A stretch of DNA of 64,000 nt from Mesocricetibacter intestinalis. GTDB lineage: Bacteria > Pseudomonadota > Gammaproteobacteria > Enterobacterales > Pasteurellaceae. The notes under the pieces were generated by a model, which was not told the DNA's origin, did not search any database, and worked only from the letters and a program-made list of their open reading frames with translations. The translations under genes and the position numbers were made by a program. Of the stretch, positions 57,365 through 64,000 are shown one piece after another; the stretch's first letter is position 1; every line of letters begins with the position of its first letter. The stretch spans positions 484,706-548,705 of the forward strand of contig NZ_SNYQ01000001.1 in the NCBI RefSeq assembly GCF_004363295.1, written 5' to 3'.

Positions 57365-57847
57365 ATGTCGGAAAAAACTTTTCAAAAACTGACCGCTCTT
57401 TTTGAACTTCATCAGGCTCGCTATTCCGTGGTTGAACATCCGAGTGCGGGAAAATCGGAAGAAGTGGCAAAAATTCGGGGTACCGAACTGGGGCAGGGCG
57501 CTAAAGCTTTGCTCTGCGTGGTAAAGGGTAAGGGAACCAAACAATATGTGCTGGCCGTATTACCGGCGGATAAGAAAGCGGATTTAACTAAAATCGCCCT
57601 CGCCTTCGGCGGCAGCCGCGCCTCGCTGGTGAGCCCGCTGGAAGCTCAGCAGTTGACCGATTGCGTATTCGGCGCTATTCCTCCCTTTAGTTTTCACGAG
57701 CAGCTGAAACTGGCGGCGGATCCTTTATTATTTCAGCGTTTCGACGAGTTGGCCTTTAATGCAGGTACCTTAGAGCGTTCCATTATCCTGAATACGGAAG
57801 ACTATAAACGTATGGCAAATCCGCACTTAATCGAATTTGCGAATTAA
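57365..57847 (+). CDS. yeaK: Aminoacyl-tRNA deacylase of the YbaK family (YeaK-like)
   Basis: A 160-residue free-standing tRNA-editing domain that hydrolyses mischarged aminoacyl-tRNA. It matches E. coli YeaK closely: 'EVAKIRGTELGQGAKALLCVVKG', 'LTDCVFGAIPPFSFH', and 'ADPLLFQRFDELAFNAGTLERSIIL'. The Lys in the 'GQGAKALL' segment is the conserved functional residue in the family. GGAGAAATTTC precedes ATG 57365. It carries an uptake variant inside (57392-57400). Confidence 0.9.
   Translation: MSEKTFQKLTALFELHQARYSVVEHPSAGKSEEVAKIRGTELGQGAKALLCVVKGKGTKQYVLAVLPADKKADLTKIALAFGGSRASLVSPLEAQQLTDCVFGAIPPFSFHEQLKLAADPLLFQRFDELAFNAGTLERSIILNTEDYKRMANPHLIEFAN
57392..57400 (-). repeat. Uptake-sequence variant AAGAGCGGT inside yeaK
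   Basis: Exact copy of the variant core, followed on the minus strand by CAGTTTTTG, in the first codons of yeaK. Confidence 0.4.
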
Positions 57848-57859
57848 AAAGCTATCCTT

Positions 57860-57882
57860 TGCGCAACCGTTTGCGTTATAAT
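57860..57882 (+). promoter_or_regulatory. PurR operator and -10 element of purH
   Basis: TGCGCAACCGTTTGCGTT (57860-57877) is close to the PurR palindrome ACGCAAACGTTTGCGT, and TATAAT (57877-57882) follows directly. An operator between -35 and -10 fits repression by PurR with hypoxanthine/guanine. The -35 is weak. Confidence 0.85.
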
Positions 57883-57934
57883 GTGCGACGTCTTTTGTTT
57901 CACTCTTTATTTACTTTTGTTGAAGGAATTATTA

Positions 57935-59536
57935 ATGCAAACAGTTCGTCCTATTCGCCAAGCATTACTCAGTGTTTCAGATAAAAAGGGTATTGTTGAA
58001 TTCGCTCAGGGGCTGGTACAGCGCGGGGTTAAGTTATTGTCCACCGGCGGTACCGCCAAATTGTTGGCTGACAAGGGGTTGCCGGTAACCGAAGTTTCCG
58101 ATTATACCGGTTTTCCGGAAATGATGGACGGCCGGGTTAAAACCCTGCACCCGAAGGTACATGGCGGCATTTTAGGTCGTCGTGGTATTGATGACGAGGT
58201 GATGCAGCAACAGGGAATCGAAGCTATCGATATGGTGGTGGTGAATCTTTATCCTTTTGCCGCAACGGTAGCGAAAGCGGATTGCAGTATGGAAGATGCG
58301 GTAGAGAATATCGATATCGGCGGACCCACCATGGTACGCTCGGCGGCCAAAAACCACAAAGATGTCGCTATTGTGGTAAATAACGGCGATTTTAATGCAA
58401 TTCTGGAGGAAATGGACAGGCATCAGAACGGCCTGACCTTGGAAACCCGTTTTGATCTGGCGATTAAGGCATTCGAACATACGGCGCAGTACGATGCGAT
58501 GATTGCCAACTATTTCGGTCGTATGGTGAAACCTTATTTTGCCGCCGAGGAAGAAGATAAAAACGCAAACTGCGGCCAATTCCCTCGCACCCTGAATCTA
58601 AATTTTATTCGTAAACAAACTATGCGTTACGGTGAAAACAGCCACCAAAATGCTGCTTTCTATGTGGAAAAAGAAGTTACCGAAGCCAGTGTCGCAACGG
58701 CAAAACAATTGCAGGGAAAAGCCCTTTCCTATAACAATATCGCCGATACCGACGCCGCGCTGGAATGTGTAAAATCTTTTGAGGAGCCGGCTTGCGTTAT
58801 CGTTAAGCATGCGAATCCGTGCGGCGTAGCTTTAGGTCGGGATACGCTGGAGGCCTATAATCGCGCCTATCAAACCGATCCGACCTCCGCTTTCGGCGGA
58901 ATTATCGCCTTTAACCGGGAACTGGACGAGCAAACGGCAAAAGCCATTGTGGAACGCCAGTTTGTGGAAGTGATTATTGCGCCGACGGTGTCCGCCGCCG
59001 CCGTAGAGGTGGTGAAGGCTAAAAAGAACGTGCGCTTATTGGCCTGCGGCCCGTTAACTAAAGCGCAACCGCGTTTAGATATGAAACGGGTGAACGGCGG
59101 GTTACTGGTACAGGATGCGGATTTAGGCGAAGTGGGCATCGAAGATCTGGAAGTGGTGAGTAAACGTAAGCCGACCCGACAGGAACTGGAAGATATGTTG
59201 TTCTGCTGGAAAGTGGCGAAGTTCGTTAAATCCAATGCCATCGTTTATGCTAAAAATAACCAGACCATAGGTATCGGCGCCGGCCAGATGAGTCGTGTTT
59301 ATTCGGCGAAAATTGCCGGAATTAAGGCGCAGGACGAAGGGCTGCAGGTGAAAGGCTGTGTGATGGCTTCCGATGCTTTCTTCCCGTTCCGCGACGGTAT
59401 TGATGCGGCGGCAAAAGTCGGTATCGAATGTGTTATTCACCCGGGCGGTTCCATGCGCGATCAGGAGGTGATCGATGCGGCGGACGAGCACGGCATGGTG
59501 ATGGTTCTGACGAAAATGCGTCATTTCCGCCATTAA
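57935..59536 (+). CDS. purH: Bifunctional AICAR transformylase/IMP cyclohydrolase PurH
   Basis: Catalyses the last two steps of IMP synthesis. The 533-residue protein has the N-terminal cyclohydrolase domain ('[18 protein letters not shown]', '[21 protein letters not shown]', '[19 protein letters not shown]') and the C-terminal transformylase with 'KHANPCGVA' (catalytic Lys-His) and '[16 protein letters not shown]'. AAGGAAT precedes ATG 57935. It is led by a PurR operator. Downstream are an unknown exported protein, purD and glyA. Confidence 0.97.
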   Translation: MQTVRPIRQALLSVSDKKGIVEFAQGLVQRGVKLLSTGGTAKLLADKGLPVTEVSDYTGFPEMMDGRVKTLHPKVHGGILGRRGIDDEVMQQQGIEAIDMVVVNLYPFAATVAKADCSMEDAVENIDIGGPTMVRSAAKNHKDVAIVVNNGDFNAILEEMDRHQNGLTLETRFDLAIKAFEHTAQYDAMIANYFGRMVKPYFAAEEEDKNANCGQFPRTLNLNFIRKQTMRYGENSHQNAAFYVEKEVTEASVATAKQLQGKALSYNNIADTDAALECVKSFEEPACVIVKHANPCGVALGRDTLEAYNRAYQTDPTSAFGGIIAFNRELDEQTAKAIVERQFVEVIIAPTVSAAAVEVVKAKKNVRLLACGPLTKAQPRLDMKRVNGGLLVQDADLGEVGIEDLEVVSKRKPTRQELEDMLFCWKVAKFVKSNAIVYAKNNQTIGIGAGQMSRVYSAKIAGIKAQDEGLQVKGCVMASDAFFPFRDGIDAAAKVGIECVIHPGGSMRDQEVIDAADEHGMVMVLTKMRHFRH

Positions 59537-59546
59537 TCGGAAAGAA

Positions 59547-59573
59547 GCCTGCCGCTATCTGTGGCGGCAGGTC
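59547..59573 (+). other. Hairpin after purH
   Basis: CCTGCCGC pairs with GCGGCAGG across TATCTGTG, with no U-tract. It may separate purH mRNA from downstream genes by processing or partial termination. Confidence 0.45.
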
Positions 59574-59608
59574 GAATCGGTAGCGAATTAACGTCTAAAG
59601 CAGGAAAA

Positions 59609-60217
59609 ATGATCAACAAAATTTTATCTGTTAGCCTTTGCTTTTTAGCCCCTGCGGTTGCGGCGCAAGCCCCCTTTAAAGTGGTCGGCGAACAAATTGA
59701 TTTTGCCGTACCTAGTTATGCCAAACTGGCATTTATGCAGGGAACGCCGGCGGGTGAATATCAGGCCGAATATGTGGATAAAAGCGAAAGTGTAGAAAGC
59801 TGGAAAAAATTCTTTATCGGTTACAAACGAATTAATCAGGGCGATTTTAAACAGCTGGTCGCCGCCAATGTAAAAGCGCTGCCGCAGCTTTGCTCTAATC
59901 TTACTTTTTCGAAATTCTATCGGCATAAGGATCCCTTCTATAAAGCGGGCGATATTATTAGCTGGGTGTTTTTTTGCGCAGATAAGATGCCCAATGCTCC
60001 TTATGGCGAAGGGACGGTGATGACCTTTCTGCAAGGCGAGGATTTTTTGTTTCAGCACTGGAGCGCCTGGCGCCCGACAAGTGCGGATTTAGGCGCTAAT
60101 AATCTGGGGATTGATAAGCAGCGTTTAGCTCAGCTGATTCGCTTGGGCGGAACCGTTAATCTGTGTAATAAAGAAGCCGGCAAAAAATGCTACCATAACA
60201 ATTTACAGCCTGAGTAA
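59609..60217 (+). CDS. Exported protein of unknown function between purH and purD
   Basis: I do not recognise this 202-residue protein. It has a clear signal peptide ('MINKILSVSLCFLAPAVAA', cleavage near residue 21) and a mature domain of about 180 residues with four Cys: in 'LPQLCSNL', 'WVFFCADK', 'VNLCNKEAGKKC'. The mature part is rich in aromatic residues ('WKKFFIGYKRI', 'FQHWSAWRP'). A periplasmic, disulfide-containing fold is likely. CAGGAA precedes ATG 59609. It is inserted between purH and purD, which I recall as adjacent in H. influenzae, and is likely co-transcribed with purD. Confidence 0.75.
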   Translation: MINKILSVSLCFLAPAVAAQAPFKVVGEQIDFAVPSYAKLAFMQGTPAGEYQAEYVDKSESVESWKKFFIGYKRINQGDFKQLVAANVKALPQLCSNLTFSKFYRHKDPFYKAGDIISWVFFCADKMPNAPYGEGTVMTFLQGEDFLFQHWSAWRPTSADLGANNLGIDKQRLAQLIRLGGTVNLCNKEAGKKCYHNNLQPE

Positions 60218-60245
60218 GGGCGATTTAAATTAATAGGAACGACAT

Positions 60246-61535
60246 ATGAACATATTAATTATCGGCAACGGCGGTCGTGAACACGCCTTAGCATGGAAAG
60301 CGGCGCAATCGCCGTTGGCGACAAAAGTGTTTGTGGCACCCGGTAATGCGGGAACGGCGCAGGAAGCGAATATTGAAAATATCGCTATCAGTGCGACGGA
60401 TATCCCCGCCTTGGTGAAATTTGCTCGGGAAAATGCCGTTGAACTGACTATTGTCGGCCCGGAAGCGCCTTTGGTAATCGGCGTAACCGATGCTTTCGAA
60501 CAGGCGGGATTAACCATTTTCGGCCCTACTAAGGCGGCGGCGCAGCTGGAGGGTTCAAAAGCCTTTACCAAAGATTTCCTGGCCCGCCACAATATTCCTA
60601 CCGCGGAATACCGTAACTTTACCGATGTGGAAGCGGCACTGGCCTATGTACGCGAAAAAGGCGCGCCTATCGTTATTAAAGCGGACGGCTTGGCGGCGGG
60701 TAAAGGGGTTATTGTCGCCATGAGCTTGAGCGAAGCGGAAGAAGCGATTAAGGATATGTTGTCCGGTAATGCCTTCGGCGATGCGGGCAGTCGTGTGGTA
60801 ATCGAAGAGTTCTTAGCGGGTGAAGAAGCCAGTTTTATCGTTATGGTGGACGGCGAACATGTGGAGCCTATGGCGACCAGTCAGGATCACAAGCGTGTGG
60901 GCGAAGGGGATAAAGGGCTGAATACGGGTGGCATGGGCGCATATTCGCCGGCTCCGGTAGTTACTGCGGAAATTCATCAACGGGTGATGGAGCAAATTAT
61001 TTATCCTACCGTGCGGGGGATGGCGGCGGAAGGTAATACCTATAAAGGTTTCCTCTATGCCGGATTGATGATCGATAATCAAGGCCAGCCGAAAGTTATC
61101 GAATTTAACTGTCGTTTCGGCGATCCTGAAACTCAGCCGATAATGATGCGAATGAAATCCGATTTAGTCGAACTTTGTTTAAAAGCCTGTAAGGGCGAAC
61201 TGCATCAGATTCAATCTCAATGGCATCAACAAGCGGCCTTGGGAATTGTGTTGGCGGCGCAAGGCTATCCCGGCGATTATCGCAAGGGTGATGAGATTCA
61301 GGGCTTGGTTCCAGCAAGCGGTACTGAGGAGAAAGTGTTCTTAGCCGGTGTGGCCGAAAAAGCGGGTAAACTGGTTACTAACGGCGGACGGGTGCTCTGC
61401 GCCACCGCATTGGGTGCAACCGTATTTGAAGCGCAGCAGAAAGCATTGCAGTTGGCGGAAAGTATTCAATGGACAGGGCGTTTCTATCGTCGTGATATCG
61501 GCTACCGTGCGGTGGCAAGAGAGAAAAAAGCCTAA
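60246..61535 (+). CDS. purD: Phosphoribosylamine--glycine ligase PurD
   Basis: Joins phosphoribosylamine with glycine in purine synthesis. The 429-residue ATP-grasp enzyme shows 'ILIIGNGGREHALAWK', 'VGPEAPLVIG', 'PIVIKADGLAAGKGVIVA' (ATP lid) and 'MTMSQDHKRVG'-type 'MATSQDHKRVGEGDKGLNTGGMGAYSP'. It starts 28 bases after the unknown exported protein; TAGGAA is the ribosome-binding site. glyA, making its glycine substrate, follows. Confidence 0.97.
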   Translation: MNILIIGNGGREHALAWKAAQSPLATKVFVAPGNAGTAQEANIENIAISATDIPALVKFARENAVELTIVGPEAPLVIGVTDAFEQAGLTIFGPTKAAAQLEGSKAFTKDFLARHNIPTAEYRNFTDVEAALAYVREKGAPIVIKADGLAAGKGVIVAMSLSEAEEAIKDMLSGNAFGDAGSRVVIEEFLAGEEASFIVMVDGEHVEPMATSQDHKRVGEGDKGLNTGGMGAYSPAPVVTAEIHQRVMEQIIYPTVRGMAAEGNTYKGFLYAGLMIDNQGQPKVIEFNCRFGDPETQPIMMRMKSDLVELCLKACKGELHQIQSQWHQQAALGIVLAAQGYPGDYRKGDEIQGLVPASGTEEKVFLAGVAEKAGKLVTNGGRVLCATALGATVFEAQQKALQLAESIQWTGRFYRRDIGYRAVAREKKA

Positions 61536-61541
61536 AAAAAT

Positions 61542-61550
61542 ACCGCACTT
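61542..61550 (-). repeat. DNA uptake sequence (AAGTGCGGT)
   Basis: Exact core, followed on the minus strand by ATTTTTTTAGG, right after the purD stop. Confidence 0.85.
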
Positions 61551-61562
61551 TCGGCCTTTTGC

Positions 61563-61591
61563 CCCGATGATGTATTATTTTCATCATCGGG
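61563..61591 (+). other. Hairpin between purD and glyA
   Basis: CCCGATGATG pairs with CATCATCGGG around a T/A-rich loop. The tail ATGAAAAATTC is not a U-tract, so termination here is doubtful. Confidence 0.5.
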
Positions 61592-61683
61592 ATGAAAAAT
61601 TCGAGGCTAAATTTTAATTAAATATTTTGACCTAAACGGGTACACTAAAGCATCTTTCACACCACCTTTAAGAGGATAAGACA

Positions 61684-62946
61684 ATGTTAAAAAGAAGTAT
61701 GAATATCGCCGATTATGATCCGGTGCTATGGCAGGCTATTCAAGACGAAGATCGTCGTCAGGAAGAACATATCGAATTAATCGCTTCCGAAAACTATGCC
61801 AGCCCGCGCGTCATGCAGGCACAAGGTTCGCAGTTAACCAATAAATATGCGGAAGGTTATCCCGGAAAACGTTATTACGGTGGTTGTGAATACGTAGATA
61901 TCGTGGAACAATTGGCGATCGATCGGGCGAAAGAATTATTCGGTGCGGATTATGCCAACGTACAGCCCCATTCCGGCTCACAGGCTAATGCGGCGGTATA
62001 TATGGCTTTATTGGAGCCGGGCGATACTATTTTAGGAATGAGCCTGGCCCATGGCGGACACTTGACGCATGGCGCTTCCGTCAGCTTCTCCGGTAAAATT
62101 TACCGTGCCGCTCAATATGGCATTACCGCAGACGGCGTTATCGACTATCAGGCGTTGCGCGAACAGGCGCTTGAAGTAAAACCGAAAATGTTGGTAGCAG
62201 GTTTTTCCGCTTATTCACAGGTGATTGACTGGGCGAAAATGCGTGAAATCGCCGATGAAGTCGGCGCATACCTGTTTGTGGATATGGCCCATGTGGCGGG
62301 GCTGATTGCTGCCGGTATTTATCCTAACCCGTTACCGCACGCCCATGTGGTTACCACCACAACTCATAAAACTCTGGCGGGTCCGCGCGGCGGTTTAATT
62401 CTGTCTGCCGCCAAAGACGAAGAAATGTATAAAAAACTGCAAAGTGCGGTGTTCCCTGCCGGTCAGGGCGGCCCGTTAATGCACGTAATTGCGGCGAAAG
62501 CGGTTTGCTTTAAAGAAGCATTGGAACCGGAATTCAAAGAATACCAGAAACAGGTGTTGAAAAATGCTAAAGCCATGGTGGAAGTATTTAAACAGCGCGG
62601 TTTCGATGTGGTATCCAATGGTACGGAAAACCATTTATTCCTGGTCAGCTTTATTAAACAGGGTATTACCGGTAAAGCGGCGGATGCAGCCTTAGGTGCG
62701 GCGAATATTACGGTAAATAAAAACTCGGTGCCTAATGATCCGCAGAAACCTTTCGTAACTTCCGGTATTCGTGTGGGTACCCCTTCGGTAACTCGTCGCG
62801 GCTTTAAAGAAGAAGACGTGAAGGCGCTGGCCGGTTGGATGTGCGATATTTTAGACAGTATCGGCAAAGAAAATCATACTGAAGTGGTCGAATCGACTAA
62901 ACTTAAGGTATTGGAAATCTGCCGGCGTTTACCGGTTTATGCCTAA
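61684..62946 (+). CDS. glyA: Serine hydroxymethyltransferase GlyA
   Basis: PLP enzyme converting serine and tetrahydrofolate to glycine and methylene-tetrahydrofolate. The 420-residue protein has '[13 protein letters not shown]', '[15 protein letters not shown]', '[14 protein letters not shown]' and the PLP Lys in '[15 protein letters not shown]'. Its products supply purine synthesis, fitting its place after purD. AAGAGGATAAG is the ribosome-binding site. It has its own terminator, and possibly its own promoter in the 148-base gap. Confidence 0.98.
   Translation: MLKRSMNIADYDPVLWQAIQDEDRRQEEHIELIASENYASPRVMQAQGSQLTNKYAEGYPGKRYYGGCEYVDIVEQLAIDRAKELFGADYANVQPHSGSQANAAVYMALLEPGDTILGMSLAHGGHLTHGASVSFSGKIYRAAQYGITADGVIDYQALREQALEVKPKMLVAGFSAYSQVIDWAKMREIADEVGAYLFVDMAHVAGLIAAGIYPNPLPHAHVVTTTTHKTLAGPRGGLILSAAKDEEMYKKLQSAVFPAGQGGPLMHVIAAKAVCFKEALEPEFKEYQKQVLKNAKAMVEVFKQRGFDVVSNGTENHLFLVSFIKQGITGKAADAALGAANITVNKNSVPNDPQKPFVTSGIRVGTPSVTRRGFKEEDVKALAGWMCDILDSIGKENHTEVVESTKLKVLEICRRLPVYA
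62442..62450 (+). repeat. DNA uptake sequence inside glyA
   Basis: Exact AAGTGCGGT in the coding strand (encoding 'QSAVF'). Confidence 0.75.
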
Positions 62947-62964
62947 GCATAAAAACGATATTTT

Positions 62965-62995
62965 AGCGGCGATATTTCGCCGCTTTTTCTTTTTA
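62965..62995 (+). terminator. Terminator of glyA
   Basis: AGCGGCG/CGCCGCT stem with ATATTT loop, then TTTTCTTTTT. It overlaps the stop of the convergent methyltransferase. Confidence 0.88.
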
Positions 62996-63610
62996 ATCGG
63001 CTAATTTCTTTACATATAATTGATAAAGTTGCTGCATTTGAATAACCTGCAGTTTACGCTGATAAGTATTGACATAATGATCCACTGCCGGTTTGACGAG
63101 TAAGTAATGATCATCTTGCGTAGGTCTGTTTGGAGACCAAAGATAATCATCAAATGCGATTATGCCGCCGATTTTACATAGTCTATGCGCGAGTAATGCA
63201 TCAAATAGTACGTCGGGCGCTTCATGCGAGCCGTCAATATAGATAAAATCAAAATAGTTGGCATAACCCCGAGCCAATAAGTCGATCATCGCCTGATGAG
63301 AGGATTGTTTAAATTGAAGGATCTCAATATTGGCTATTTGCTGAGAAATCAAAGAAACATTATGTAAAAAACGTTGTTCCGCCTCCGCCATATTAATATG
63401 GCTATGTTCAACGGAGCCCTGCCAGGTATCGACACAACAGATTTGAACCGAACTCTGGAATTTTCTTGCTAATTCGGCAAAAAAGACGGTAGAGCGCCCT
63501 TCAAAAGAACCTACTTCTAAAATAGTTTTTGGCTGAATATGACTAAAAATATTAGTTAAGGGGGGAATATTGTGGCTGAACCAATCTTTAGAAAAAATAA
63601 AATTAGACAT
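62993..63610 (-). CDS. Class I SAM-dependent methyltransferase (Methyltransf_24-like)
   Basis: A 205-residue Rossmann-fold methyltransferase. Motif I is 'ILEVGSFEGRSTVFFAEL', the acidic residue after strand 2 lies in 'ICCVDTWQGS', and 'FDFIYIDGSHEAPDVLFDALLAHRLCKIGGIIAFDDYLW' is the core of O-methyltransferase-like and glycan-modifying enzymes ('IDGSHxxxxVLxD'). Such proteins often sit in polysaccharide or cell-surface gene clusters, but here it stands alone. Substrate unknown. AGAG precedes the ATG; A/T-rich promoter region upstream. Codon use seems slightly more A/T-rich than neighbours, so recent transfer is possible. Confidence 0.82.
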   Translation of the reverse strand: MSNFIFSKDWFSHNIPPLTNIFSHIQPKTILEVGSFEGRSTVFFAELARKFQSSVQICCVDTWQGSVEHSHINMAEAEQRFLHNVSLISQQIANIEILQFKQSSHQAMIDLLARGYANYFDFIYIDGSHEAPDVLFDALLAHRLCKIGGIIAFDDYLWSPNRPTQDDHYLLVKPAVDHYVNTYQRKLQVIQMQQLYQLYVKKLAD

Positions 63611-63761
63611 AATTCATACTCTTATTTTTAATTAAGCGCTTAAAAATTATAGCATTATTATCCGTGCATAATATTTTATTCTTTTTCCGCGGAAACAGAA
63701 AAAACCTGGTAATAGTATATCACTGCGAATTTATTCTTTGAGGGGAAGATTTCCATAAAAA

Positions 63762-63792
63762 AAGCCCTTTCAAATCGAAAGGGCAAAATATT
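63762..63792 (-). terminator. Terminator of the right-edge gene
   Basis: On the minus strand GCCCTTTC pairs with GAAAGGGC, followed by TTTTTTT. It ends the transcript of the partial gene at 63864-64000. Confidence 0.88.
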
Positions 63793-63863
63793 TGGAGTCA
63801 TACTTTTTAGAGTATGGTTAAATTATAGGGATAAATTTAACAAATGCAACATAAATTTAACAA

Positions 63864-64000
63864 TTATTTTTTATCATGGGGATTTCTGGTGTTTGTACCG
63901 CTCAGATTACGCATCAGCAGTGCATAATCCAGGGAGATATCCTGCGGAACCTCAAGAAAAACAAAATGGCCGTCGCCTAAAGCGGCTTGGGTTTCTTCGC
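63864..64000 (-). CDS. C-terminal end of an unidentified protein, cut by the window edge
   Basis: The last 44 codons of a minus-strand gene, ending 'RNPHDKK' then TAA. The visible part includes 'GDGHFVFLEVPQDISLDYAL', then 'LMRNLSGTN'. I do not recognise the family from this fragment. A good intrinsic terminator lies about 70 bases downstream, and the frame is open to the edge, so a real gene is likely. Confidence 0.6.
   Translation of the reverse strand, partial: EETQAALGDGHFVFLEVPQDISLDYALLMRNLSGTNTRNPHDKK

Overview
The window is chromosomal DNA of a gamma-proteobacterium of the family Pasteurellaceae. The strongest sign is the Haemophilus-type DNA uptake sequence AAGTGCGGT: I count 14 exact copies on the two strands, where about 0.5 would be expected by chance. 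I saw no copy of the other family type, ACAAGCGGT. Gene content and blocks such as aspS-nudB-yebC-ruvCAB, gloA-rnt, thiM-thiD-thiE and purH-purD-glyA fit the family. The genus cannot be fixed from the sequence alone. No prophage, insertion sequence or CRISPR array is visible, and almost all genes look intact.

Layout. 1-8.3 kb: end of a DHA2 drug exporter, a YkvI-type membrane protein, the thiamine salvage operon thiM-thiD-thiE behind a TPP riboswitch, darP, pmbA, a probable iron-regulated small RNA, and hpt. 8.3-23 kb: an aldo/keto reductase, then a complete sugar-diacid system: gudP-gudX-gudD on the minus strand, garL-garR-garK-cdaR diverging from it, and garD further on. This system imports glucarate/galactarate and converts it to pyruvate and 2-phosphoglycerate, under the activator CdaR and probably CRP. 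Between cdaR and garD sit two GNAT acetyltransferases, a MarR regulator and a multi-spanning membrane protein whose promoter shares an inverted-repeat motif with marR. 23-30 kb: rpsO, tRNA-Ser(UGA), a periplasmic PQQ-type sugar dehydrogenase, priC, a Na+/H+ antiporter, rnt, gloA, cmoA and an isoprenylcysteine methyltransferase-like protein.

30-36.6 kb: aspS, nudB, yebC, a lipoprotein and ruvC-ruvA-ruvB. 36.6-41.4 kb: a type I secretion operon (TolC-like, ABC exporter, HlyD-like) with no visible cargo gene; the exporter ends in a Gln-Ala tail encoded by ten perfect hexamers. 41.8-46 kb: smpB, then a fadI-fadJ-like pair in which several catalytic residues are replaced. 46-54.6 kb: an antiporter, a YafD-type protein, a RidA protein, a YwiC-like membrane protein, a Sel1-repeat protein, parC and parE. 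54.8-64 kb: dsbD, a DoxX protein, yeaK, purH (with a PurR operator), an unknown exported protein, purD, glyA, a methyltransferase and the C-terminus of an unidentified gene at the right edge.

The most interesting signals are the putative Fur-controlled small RNA between pmbA and hpt, the active-site substitutions in the FadI/FadJ-like pair, the shared operators of the MarR/membrane-protein module, a 17-base motif shared by the garL and garD promoters (candidate CdaR site), and an over-represented uptake-sequence variant, AAGAGCGGT. All family assignments come from reading the sequence and recall of relatives; no database search was run.
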